From: Dehalococcoidia bacterium
GTDB taxonomy: Bacteria; Chloroflexota; Dehalococcoidia; Lucifugimonadales; Lucifugimonadaceae
NCBI GenBank assembly: GCA_028278465.1
Contig: JANQEF010000041.1
Coordinates: 1 to 7,755 of the forward strand
Direction of reading: 5' to 3'
DNA length: 7,755 nucleotides
Part shown: in pieces, positions 1-5,802 of the stretch
Layout of the letters: every line of letters starts with the position of its first letter
How positions within the stretch are numbered: the stretch's first letter is position 1
Translations under genes and position numbers: made by a program
Notes under the pieces: generated by a model
What the model saw: the letters and a program-made list of their open reading frames with translations, nothing else
The model's database searches: none
Told to the model about the DNA's origin: nothing

Positions 1-1
1 C

Positions 2-1684
2 GAGGCCGAGCAGATGGCGATCGAACCCGAACTGGTGTCGCCGACCATCCACGGAATCGCCGCGGAAGACGAGCCGGAGATCGTTACGGACACCGAAACT
101 CCGCCCTGGGAGGCGGCCGAAGAGGCCGCAGGCGACTCCACGAACCCGATGGAGCAGTCTCTCACGCTGCGAGAGCTGCCCGGCGGCAGCACGGACGCCG
201 CCAACGCAGGACCGGCGCCCGAGATCGTGTCGACCGCCGTGCTGAGCAAGGCGGCATCGCAGTTCAAGTGGCCGATACCGCGGCTCGATCGGCTGCAGAA
301 GGCTCCGCAGGGCGGTGTGACGCGCTCGGAGATCGACGAACGCAGCGCGCTGATCGAGAACAGCCTCGCAGACTACGGGATCGATGTGACGGTCGACCAG
401 GTGTTCACCGGCCCGACCGTGACAATGTACGGGCTGAAGCCCGGCTGGAGAGGCGGAAAGGACGAGCAGGCGGCGGGCAGGCGCGTGCAGGTGGACATGA
501 TCCTGCGGCGCGAGAAGGACCTGGCGCTGGCGCTCGCCTCGCCGAACATCCGGCTCGAGCCGGTCGTGCCCGGCGAATCTGTCGTCGGCATTGAGGTGCC
601 GAACTCGCGGCCAACGCCGGTCACGCTCCGCTCCGTCATGGAGACCGACGAGTGGAAGAAGTTCGAGGCAAAGGCGCAGCTTCCTGTGCCGCTCGGGCTT
701 GGCAGCGGCGGACAGGCTGTCTTCGCAGACCTCGCCCGGATGCCGCACACGCTGATCGCCGGCTCTACCGGCTCCGGCAAGAGCGTCTGCATGAACGCCA
801 TCATCACCGGGTTGTTGATGAGCCGCACGCCGGCCGAGACGCGCATGGTGATGATCGATCCGAAGCGAGTCGAACTCACGCCATACGCCGGAATTCCACA
901 TCTGTACGCGCCGGTCGTCGTCGAGACGGACCATGCTGTCGCCACGCTCAAGGCGCTCATCGCCGAGATGACGGGCCGCTTCAGGGTGCTGGAGAAGGCA
1001 GGCGTCAAGAACATCGTCTCCTTCAACGAGCGGTCGTCAGAGAAGATGCCGTATCTCGTCATACTGGTGGACGAGTTGGCCGACCTGATGCTGCAGGCTG
1101 CGAACGAGATCGAGAGGCTGCTGGTGCGGCTGGCGCAGCTTGGCCGCGCGACCGGCGTTCACCTCGTCGTGGCGACGCAGCGGCCGTCCGTGGACGTCGT
1201 CACCGGCCTCATCAAGGCGAACTTCCCGAGCAGGATCAGCTTCGCAGTCATGTCCCAGATCGACTCGCGCACCGTCCTCGACTCTCCGGGCGGCGAGAAG
1301 CTGCTCGGCCGCGGCGACATGCTCTACCTGCCGATAGACAAGGCCAAGCCCGAGCGCGTGCAGGGCGCGTTCCTGTCGGACTCCGAAATCGAGTCGACCG
1401 TCAGGACGTGGAAAGCGGTGAACGGTCCGACTCTGCCTGAGCTCGAAGTAGAGATGGAGGACGAGGCGGTGGTTGACGGCGAGATCGACGCCGACTCGGA
1501 CAGCGACCTGATCGATGCGGCCCGCAACCTTGCACGCTCCCGGAAGACGCTCTCGATCTCCTGGCTGCAGCGGAAGCTGCGCATCGGCTACCCGCGAGCG
1601 GCACGCCTGATGGACGAGCTCGAGGACCTCGGAGTGGTGGGACCGGGAGATTCGAGCAAGCCGCGGCAGGTTCTCGGGGCGTAA
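2..1684 (+). CDS. ftsK: FtsK/SpoIIIE-type DNA translocase, C-terminal part (5' truncated by window edge)
   Basis: ATP-driven double-stranded DNA pump that clears and aligns chromosome termini at the division septum. The reading frame is open from base 2 through the first ATG at 14, so the gene very probably starts upstream and the N-terminal membrane segments are outside the window. Counting from that ATG (556 residues): an acidic linker covers about 1-80. The alpha domain spans about 85-215 and ends in a G-I-E-V-P-N signature (192-197). The beta RecA-like motor has Walker A GSTGSGKS (250-257), an IDPKRVEL segment (281-288), Walker B LVILVDELADL (348-358), and the ATQRPSVDVVTG segment (387-398). 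A short acidic linker leads to a winged-helix gamma domain (about 497-556, core RIGYPRAARLMDELE), which in this family reads polar DNA signals and contacts XerD. The loop at about 141-168 is longer than in well-studied homologues. A possible terminator overlaps the stop. The family call is very secure. Confidence 0.97.
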   Translation, partial: EAEQMAIEPELVSPTIHGIAAEDEPEIVTDTETPPWEAAEEAAGDSTNPMEQSLTLRELPGGSTDAANAGPAPEIVSTAVLSKAASQFKWPIPRLDRLQKAPQGGVTRSEIDERSALIENSLADYGIDVTVDQVFTGPTVTMYGLKPGWRGGKDEQAAGRRVQVDMILRREKDLALALASPNIRLEPVVPGESVVGIEVPNSRPTPVTLRSVMETDEWKKFEAKAQLPVPLGLGSGGQAVFADLARMPHTLIAGSTGSGKSVCMNAIITGLLMSRTPAETRMVMIDPKRVELTPYAGIPHLYAPVVVETDHAVATLKALIAEMTGRFRVLEKAGVKNIVSFNERSSEKMPYLVILVDELADLMLQAANEIERLLVRLAQLGRATGVHLVVATQRPSVDVVTGLIKANFPSRISFAVMSQIDSRTVLDSPGGEKLLGRGDMLYLPIDKAKPERVQGAFLSDSEIESTVRTWKAVNGPTLPELEVEMEDEAVVDGEIDADSDSDLIDAARNLARSRKTLSISWLQRKLRIGYPRAARLMDELEDLGVVGPGDSSKPRQVLGA

Positions 1685-1720
1685 GAACCCGTAAACAGGT
1701 CGTTCGTACCGCCCCTCTTA
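1676..1720 (+). terminator. Candidate weak terminator hairpin over the ftsK stop codon
   Basis: GGGGCG (1676-1681) can pair with CGCCCC (1710-1715). The stem continues with TA (1682-1683) against TA (1707-1708) and GAAC (1685-1688) against GTTC (1702-1705), with one bulge (1709) and one mismatch. The loop is 13 nt. The bases after it are TCTTAAT, not a true T-run, so intrinsic termination would be weak. The position, at the end of ftsK and before a 190-bp gap, suits a terminator. Judged by eye only. Confidence 0.35.
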
Positions 1721-1874
1721 ATCGTCGAGCAACTACTATTTGCCACTCTCTTAGTGTCAACATCCAGTTTCGGCTTTGACTTCGGCCATACAATGGTGAC
1801 AGCCTGCGCCCTCACCGTCCGCAGTTGGCCTGGAACATGGCTAATCGCAGCGGTCACGGCATCCGGCCATCCCC
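1685..1874. other. Intergenic gap between ftsK and accDA
   Basis: No credible gene lies here. The stretch is more AT-rich than its surroundings. It contains the right part of the hairpin described at 1676-1720 and one hexamer close to a sigma-70 -10 box (TACAAT, 1789-1794). That hexamer has no matching -35 at 16-18 bp. A TTGACT at 1776-1781 is only 7 bp upstream of it and cannot be its partner. If TACAAT is used, the accDA leader would be roughly 75 nt. The separate hairpin and gap suggest accDA has its own promoter, but the sequence does not settle where. Confidence 0.4.
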
Positions 1875-3746
1875 ATGAGCAACCTCACTCCAATACAACC
1901 TGACGAGTTCGGTAGCTCAGCGGGCGAACTGCGCGAGCAGTCGCCGCTCGACCTTGAAGGGCTGCGTTCCGACTGCATCGCGTGCGGCGGCGACCTAACG
2001 AAGTCGGCCGTTTACCGGCGGCTGCGCATATGCCCGCGCTGCAGGTATCACTACTCGATCTCAGCCCGCAGGCAGATCGCCGCGCTTGCAGATGAGGGGA
2101 CGTTCAACGAGTCGAGCACCTGGATCCAGTCACTAGACCCGCTTGAGTTCTCGCCACGCGCCTCGTACAGGGTGCGGCTGCTGCAGGACCAGACGCGCAC
2201 CGGCCTGACCGAGGCGGCCGTGACAGGAACCTGCAGCATCGGCGGCACCGAATCGGTCGTGATCGTGCTCGACTTCGGGTTCCTCGGCGGCTCGATGGGC
2301 CTCGTGGTCGGCGAGAAGGTGGCGCTAGCGCTGGAGATGGCGGCCCGCAAGAAGCTGCCGGCCGTTGTGGTAGTCACGAGCGGCGGAGCGCGCATCCAGG
2401 AAGGCGTGCTGTCGCTGATGCAGATGGCGAAGACCGTTATCGCCGTGAACGCTCTCCACAAGAAGGGCATGCCGCTCATCGCGGTGCTTGGCAACCCGTC
2501 AACAGGCCAGGTGCTTGGCAGCTTCGCCTCGCTGGCTGACGTGATGCTCGCCGAGCCGGGCGCGCACATCGGCTTTGCTCCGTTCCGCGAGATCCAGGAG
2601 GCGGAGGAGCAGCGGATTGAGAATGACCAGTACTCGTCTGAGACCTACTTCCACGCCGGACTGATCGACCGCGTCGTAGATCGCGAGACTCTGAAACACG
2701 AGCTGGCGTCGCTGCTGGACCTGCTATCGCCGGAGTTCAAGCTGGCGGCGTCCCGGCGCTCGAAGCCTGCCAGTCCCGAGCTGACGCCGAGAGAGCCGTG
2801 GGAGATGGTGCAGCTTGCCAGGCGGCCGGACAGACCGCGCGCCCGCTTCTATATCGAGAACATCTTCAACAACTTCGTCGAGTTGCACGGCGACCGCGTC
2901 TCCGGACAGGACCCGTCGGTCATCATCGGCATCGCCCGGCTGGCCGGCGAATCGGTAGTAGTGATCGGCCAGCAGAAGTCGGCCGAGACCAGCAAGAACG
3001 ATCATGGTGGCATCCGCGGCGACCTGCTCCCCGAAGGGTTCAGGCAGGCGACCCGCGCGCTGAGATTTGCAGAGCGGTTCAGGCTGCCGGTCATCACCAT
3101 CGTCGACACCGCAGGCCCGCGGCTCGGCCTCGAGCAGGAGCACCGCGGCCTTGCGATCTCGATGGCGAACATGATCGACACGATGTCGTCCGTCGAGGTG
3201 CCAACGATATCGGTGCTGATCGGTGAAGGCGGATCAGAGGCTGCGCTTGCCTTCAGTGTGGCCGACCGTGTGCTGATGCTGCAGAACTCGATCTACACGC
3301 CGATCTCGCCCGAGCAAGGAGCGCGCACCGAGCTGCGGGACAGCGAGAGGGCGAGCGAGATCGCCCGTGCGCTCAAGCTGACGTCTGCTGACTGCCTCCG
3401 CATGGGCATCGTCGACGACGTGATCGCCGAGCCTGCGGAGGGCGCTCACGCTTCTCCGGACGAGGCGGCGAGGCTGCTGAAGCGCAGCCTGATGCGGGAG
3501 CTGATCGAGATCCGCAACACGCACCGCCGAACGCTGGTGCGCCGCAGGCAGAAGAAGTTCCGCAACTTCGGCGAGTACGGCAGCCGGATCAGACAGGCGG
3601 TTCGGGGCGAGCTCTCTTCGTGGCGGGCAGCTCTGACGGCAGGTGTGCGCGTCCTGCGCAGGCGCGGCGGCGAAGAGGCCGATGAAGAGCCTGCGGCCGA
3701 GCCCAACGAAGAACCGACGGTGCCGACCGATCGCACGGACAGCTGA
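1875..3746 (+). CDS. accDA: Fused acetyl-CoA carboxylase carboxyltransferase, beta plus alpha subunits (AccDA-like)
   Basis: Carboxyltransferase half of acetyl-CoA carboxylase: it moves carboxyl from carboxybiotin to acetyl-CoA to give malonyl-CoA for fatty-acid synthesis. The two bacterial subunits are one 623-residue chain. The AccD half (about 25-290) opens with a four-cysteine zinc ribbon (C34, C37, C53, C56), then LGGSMG (137-142) and SGGARIQEG (169-177). The AccA half (about 300-545) begins at WEMVQLARRPDRPRA and contains ELHGDR (336-341), IGEGGS (449-454) and SPE (478-480). A tail of about 75 residues follows, first Arg-rich and then Glu/Pro-rich. Several near-invariant loops are altered: TTGG reads STGQ (209-212), DTPGAYPG reads DTAGPRLG (411-418), and GGSGG reads GGSEA (452-456). 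The acyl-CoA substrate, or even full activity, is therefore less certain than the family. No accB or accC is nearby. The ATG at 1875 lacks a clear Shine-Dalgarno but fits the zinc-ribbon spacing. The gene converges with the HAD gene across 15 bp. Confidence 0.9.
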   Translation: MSNLTPIQPDEFGSSAGELREQSPLDLEGLRSDCIACGGDLTKSAVYRRLRICPRCRYHYSISARRQIAALADEGTFNESSTWIQSLDPLEFSPRASYRVRLLQDQTRTGLTEAAVTGTCSIGGTESVVIVLDFGFLGGSMGLVVGEKVALALEMAARKKLPAVVVVTSGGARIQEGVLSLMQMAKTVIAVNALHKKGMPLIAVLGNPSTGQVLGSFASLADVMLAEPGAHIGFAPFREIQEAEEQRIENDQYSSETYFHAGLIDRVVDRETLKHELASLLDLLSPEFKLAASRRSKPASPELTPREPWEMVQLARRPDRPRARFYIENIFNNFVELHGDRVSGQDPSVIIGIARLAGESVVVIGQQKSAETSKNDHGGIRGDLLPEGFRQATRALRFAERFRLPVITIVDTAGPRLGLEQEHRGLAISMANMIDTMSSVEVPTISVLIGEGGSEAALAFSVADRVLMLQNSIYTPISPEQGARTELRDSERASEIARALKLTSADCLRMGIVDDVIAEPAEGAHASPDEAARLLKRSLMRELIEIRNTHRRTLVRRRQKKFRNFGEYGSRIRQAVRGELSSWRAALTAGVRVLRRRGGEEADEEPAAEPNEEPTVPTDRTDS

Positions 3747-3754
3747 TCCGGCGG

Positions 3755-3775
3755 GCTTCGCCTAAAGAACGAAGC
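3755..3775. repeat. Small inverted repeat between convergent genes
   Basis: GCTTCG (3755-3760) and CGAAGC (3770-3775) form a perfect 6-bp stem with a 9-nt loop at the junction where accDA (+) and the HAD gene (-) converge. It spans the HAD stop codon. A bidirectional terminator would be expected here, but neither strand has a T-run after the stem, so the function is unproven. Confidence 0.3.
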
Positions 3776-4478
3776 GCTCGATCGCCTGTGCCACACCGTT
3801 CTCGTCGATCGTCCCGGTGACGTGAGCAGCCGCTCCACGGATGTCCTCCGGCGCATGTCCCATAGCCACCGGCAGCCCGATCGCGTCGAAGAGCTGCAGG
3901 TCGTTCAGCCCATCGCCTATCGCCATCGTCCTGTCCGGGTCGACGCCGACGAGTTCGCAGAAATGTTGCGCGCCGTAGCCTTTGTGCGCTTCGGGGTGCA
4001 TGTAGTCGACGTACCACCTGCCGCTGGAGCCGCGTGACCCGACCGCGAAGACGCCATCGTCCGAGCTTTCGGCCGTCAGTCGCTCCACCTCGGCGCGGTC
4101 CACTGCGTCGCGGGTGATGATCGTCACCCGCCAGTCTGTGAACTCATCGATCGACCGCACGAGCCGCCCGGAATCGATGCCAAAGTAACGCAACCCGTCC
4201 CGCTGAAGCCTCTCGACGACCTGGCGCGCCCGCCCAGGGTCGATCGGCAGGTCCGAAATCGTCCTGCCCGTAGCCGGGTCGGTAAGCCGGGCGCCGTTGT
4301 CGCCGATCTGCGGCGTCTCCAGCCCCAGCAGCCGCGCATAGTGGCCGGTCTCCTCTGCGGTTCTGCCGGACGCTATACCGACGGGGATCTTCTGAGCCGC
4401 GGCGCGCACTGCGGCGGCATTTCGCTCCGAGACGTTGTCTGAGGCGTCCACCAGCGTCCCATCGAGGTCGATCAGCAA
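3762..4478 (-). CDS. HAD-superfamily phosphatase, Cof/IIB type (phosphoglycolate phosphatase-like)
   Basis: Mg-dependent phosphatase of the haloacid dehalogenase superfamily, cytosolic. In the 238-residue TTG-start version, motif I is DLDGT (4-8) with nucleophile D4 and acid/base D6. Motif II is the serine of IASGRT (S37), motif III is K166 in HKGYG, and motif IV is GDGLND (188-193). The stretch of about 125 residues between motifs II and III is a C2-type cap, and a DNGA segment (60-63) follows the pattern of Cof-type proteins. The length resembles TA0175-like phosphoglycolate phosphatases and sugar phosphatases; the substrate is not determined. The only ATG/GTG/TTG start upstream of motif I is TTG at 4476-4478, which leaves the first beta strand unusually short. 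A CTG at 4506-4508 would add ten residues, overlaps the stop of the upstream dehydrogenase as CTGA, and has GGAG eight bases before it, so it may be the true start. Second gene of a minus-strand pair. Confidence 0.88.
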   Translation of the reverse strand: MLIDLDGTLVDASDNVSERNAAAVRAAAQKIPVGIASGRTAEETGHYARLLGLETPQIGDNGARLTDPATGRTISDLPIDPGRARQVVERLQRDGLRYFGIDSGRLVRSIDEFTDWRVTIITRDAVDRAEVERLTAESSDDGVFAVGSRGSSGRWYVDYMHPEAHKGYGAQHFCELVGVDPDRTMAIGDGLNDLQLFDAIGLPVAMGHAPEDIRGAAAHVTGTIDENGVAQAIERFVL

Positions 4479-4504
4479 CGCTTCGGGCTGTTCGTATCGC
4501 TCGC

Positions 4505-5485
4505 TCAGTCCTGCAACTCCACGACGTTCAGGGGCTTCTCACCGTTCAGCACCCGCCGTGCGTTCTCGAACGAGAACACCAGCGCCCTGTCGACCCGCTC
4601 CTGCGTGGAGCCAGCAAGGTGCGGCGTGACGACCACGTTCTCCATGTGCAGCAGCGGGTTGTCGAGCGGCGTCGGCTCCTCCTCGAACACATCGATGCCC
4701 GCCGCAGCAATCTGGCCGTCCTGCAGAGCGCGAATCAGCGCCGCCTCGTCCTGCACAGGCCCGCGACAGGTGTTCACGAACACTGCGTTGTCCTTCATCG
4801 CCGCAAACTCGCGCGTCGAGAACATCTTCGTCGTGCGCGAGTTCAGTGGAACGTGAACAGTGATGATGTCGCTGCGCTCCAGCAACTCATCGAACGAGAC
4901 CCGCTGAGCGTTCAGCGACCGTTCGTAGTCAGAATCGAAGTCTCGGATGTCGTGATAGAGCGTCGTGGTCTCGAAACCGGTCAGCCGTTTCGCCACTCTG
5001 GAGCCGATGTTCCCTAGACCGACGATCCCGACCGTACGCTCCGACAGCTCGTACAGGGTGCCGTGCTCTCCACCCTTGGCGTGGTCCTGCCAATCTCCGT
5101 CCTTAACGCCCGCGATGCCCTGCTCGAGCCGTTTGTAGACCATCAGCATCAGGGAGATGGCGTGTTCGGCGACCGAGTTGGCGATTGCCGGCGAGTTGTT
5201 GCAGACCTCGACGCCCATCTCGCGTATAGCCGCCACGTCGAGCGTGTTGAAGCCGGCACTCATCAGTTGCAGCAGCTTGAGCTTCGGCATCTTCGCTATG
5301 TCGTCCTCGGTCCACAGGAGCCCGTTCGTGATGAGCGCCTCGGCGTCCCTGAGCTCTTCCTGGCGCTGAGCGGCCGGAGCCTCGGGGTTGACGTAGCCGA
5401 CATCGAGGTCTGACGGCGCCAGCTCAACGGCGCGTTTCGTGCGGGCCCCAGAGGGCTCGCCAAAGTAGATCACCCTGTGTCCCAT
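4505..5485 (-). CDS. NAD-dependent D-2-hydroxyacid dehydrogenase family protein
   Basis: Rossmann-fold oxidoreductase that interconverts a 2-hydroxyacid and a 2-oxoacid, in the family of phosphoglycerate, glycerate, hydroxypyruvate/glyoxylate and formate dehydrogenases. The ATG at 5485 gives 326 residues, a normal length. Visible: the hinge segment NSVAEHAISLML (about 103-114), the nucleotide-binding GLGNIG (156-161), an aspartate at the end of the next strand (D179, favouring NAD over NADP), and the catalytic trio R241 (in NTCRGPV), E270 (in DVFEEEP) and H289 (in TPHLAGS). There is no C-terminal ACT domain, so it is not a full-length regulated SerA. An in-frame TTG at 5518 exists, but the 5485 start is preferred because GGAG lies seven bases upstream of it and the extension is not conserved-looking. 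The gene is followed immediately by the HAD phosphatase and is probably co-transcribed with it. The exact substrate cannot be read from the sequence. Confidence 0.93.
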   Translation of the reverse strand: MGHRVIYFGEPSGARTKRAVELAPSDLDVGYVNPEAPAAQRQEELRDAEALITNGLLWTEDDIAKMPKLKLLQLMSAGFNTLDVAAIREMGVEVCNNSPAIANSVAEHAISLMLMVYKRLEQGIAGVKDGDWQDHAKGGEHGTLYELSERTVGIVGLGNIGSRVAKRLTGFETTTLYHDIRDFDSDYERSLNAQRVSFDELLERSDIITVHVPLNSRTTKMFSTREFAAMKDNAVFVNTCRGPVQDEAALIRALQDGQIAAAGIDVFEEEPTPLDNPLLHMENVVVTPHLAGSTQERVDRALVFSFENARRVLNGEKPLNVVELQD

Positions 5486-5492
5486 CTCTTGT

Positions 5493-5496
5493 CTCC
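5493..5496 (-). promoter_or_regulatory. Shine-Dalgarno of the D-2-hydroxyacid dehydrogenase
   Basis: GGAG on the minus strand ends seven bases before the ATG at 5485. It decides that start over the upstream in-frame TTG at 5518, and is one of the clearer ribosome-binding sites in a window where most are weak. Confidence 0.6.
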
Positions 5497-5511
5497 GATC
5501 AGGCGGTTTGC

Positions 5512-5542
5512 GGTTCAAGGTTCAGGCCGGTTCTATACCGGC
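5512..5542. repeat. Tandem heptamer plus 17-nt palindrome upstream of the dehydrogenase
   Basis: GGTTCA occurs twice in tandem, at 5512-5517 and 5519-5524, separated by one base. It abuts a perfect 6-bp inverted repeat, GCCGGT (5526-5531) and ACCGGC (5537-5542), with a 5-nt centre. On the minus strand the centre of the palindrome reads through TATAGA (5532-5537), a possible -10 hexamer for the dehydrogenase. An operator or a 5'-UTR hairpin is possible. No convincing -35 was found at proper spacing. Confidence 0.35.
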
Positions 5543-5586
5543 GTCGGGCAGCCGCAATATACCTCGCCGCGCCCGTTATCGCAGAA

Positions 5587-5615
5587 TTGACGAACCTATC
5601 AGGCGAGCCTAAAGT
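5587..5615 (+). promoter_or_regulatory. Candidate sigma-70 promoter for the thiamin operon
   Basis: TTGACG (5587-5592, 5 of 6 matches to TTGACA) and TAAAGT (5610-5615, 4 of 6 to TATAAT) are separated by exactly 17 bp. Transcription would start near 5622, right at the first base of the riboswitch P2 helix, which would leave no transcribed left strand for a P1 helix. That makes the call uncertain, but I see no better pair between the two divergent genes. Confidence 0.35.
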
Positions 5616-5706
5616 GGTCGCAGGGGAGCCTGATACGAGGCTGAGAGGGTGGCCAGACCACCGACCCTGGAACCTGATCTGGGTAATGCCAGCGTAGGGA
5701 ATCATC
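5613..5706 (+). promoter_or_regulatory. TPP riboswitch (THI-box) aptamer
   Basis: Leader RNA that binds thiamin pyrophosphate. The core matches the well-known TPP aptamer: AGGG (5622-5625) pairs with CCCT (5665-5668) as P2; AGCC (5627-5630) pairs with GGCT (5639-5642) as P3, capped by 8 nt and followed by the pyrimidine-sensing CTGAGA (5641-5646). An accessory GGTGG/CCACC helix (5648-5652 / 5658-5662) is inserted. The pyrophosphate-sensing half is the near-invariant CTGATCTGG (5674-5682), TAATGCCAGCG (5684-5694) and TAGGGA (5695-5700), with P5 formed by CTGG (5679-5682) and CCAG (5689-5692). P1 is the weakest part: only TGGT/ATCA (5615-5618 / 5701-5704) is seen. It sits just ahead of thiG and is followed by an attenuator terminator, so the expected effect is to switch the operon off at high TPP. 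The outer boundaries are approximate. Confidence 0.96.
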
Positions 5707-5725
5707 TCGCTTTCCAGTTGCGCTG
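5690..5725 (+). promoter_or_regulatory. Predicted antiterminator helix of the TPP riboswitch
   Basis: CAGCGTAGGGAA (5690-5701) can pair with TTCC (5712-5715) and TTGCGCTG (5718-5725), giving a 12-bp helix including two G-U pairs and a 2-nt bulge (5716-5717). The left strand uses three of the four bases of the aptamer P5 right arm. The right strand uses six of the eight bases of the terminator left arm. The helix is therefore incompatible with both ligand-bound aptamer and terminator, which is the logic of an OFF switch acting on transcription. Paired by eye; no folding energy was computed. Confidence 0.65.
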
Positions 5726-5756
5726 CCACCACAGACCGGGCAGCGCTTTTTGTTTG
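5720..5756 (+). terminator. Intrinsic terminator (riboswitch attenuator)
   Basis: GCGCTGCC (5720-5727) pairs perfectly with GGCAGCGC (5739-5746) around an 11-nt loop and is followed at once by TTTTTGTTTG (5747-5756). It lies 20 nt after the aptamer core and ahead of thiG. It therefore serves as the expression platform of the TPP riboswitch, not as the end of a gene on this strand. Confidence 0.88.
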
Positions 5757-5769
5757 CTGGAGTTGCGAG

Positions 5770-5802
5770 ATGGTCCGAAAGGCGGAACGCCATGGCCGAT
5801 GA
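5770..5802 (+). CDS. Possible 10-codon leader ORF overlapping the thiG start
   Basis: ATG at 5770 is preceded by GGAG (5759-5762) at a spacing of seven bases, a better ribosome-binding site than that of thiG itself. The frame encodes MVRKAERHGR and stops at TGA 5800-5802, eight bases past the A of the thiG ATG (5792). Ribosomes ending there could re-initiate at thiG (translational coupling), or the ORF may be chance. It does not resemble any peptide I know. Ten codons carry too little signal to decide. Confidence 0.22.
   Translation: MVRKAERHGR

Noticed and set aside
373..1062. Long open frames antisense to ftsK, including 229 codons on the minus strand
   Set aside because: GC-rich coding DNA leaves long open antisense frames. 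The proteins are Ser/Arg/Thr-rich with no recognisable domain, and the plus-strand FtsK is unmistakable.
1755..1760. Perfect TTGACA on the minus strand upstream of accDA
   Set aside because: The best -10 at 16 bp is TAGTAG, matching only three of six bases, and it would only drive antisense RNA into ftsK.
1776..1794. TTGACT and TACAAT as an accDA promoter pair
   Set aside because: The two hexamers are only 7 bp apart, far too close for a sigma-70 promoter. Only TACAAT remains as a lone candidate.
3750..3762. GGCG/CGCC hairpin just after the accDA stop as a terminator
   Set aside because: The stem is only four base pairs with no T-run after it; it is indistinguishable from chance in GC-rich DNA.
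5499..5732. 77-codon minus-strand open frame across the riboswitch
   Set aside because: It is the antisense of the conserved aptamer and of the terminator left arm. The conservation belongs to the RNA, and the frame has no domain or ribosome-binding site.
5750..5791. TTG at 5750 as an upstream start for thiG
   Set aside because: It lies in the T-run of the attenuator, has no Shine-Dalgarno, and adds 14 residues not typical of ThiG. The ATG at 5792 gives the usual N-terminus.
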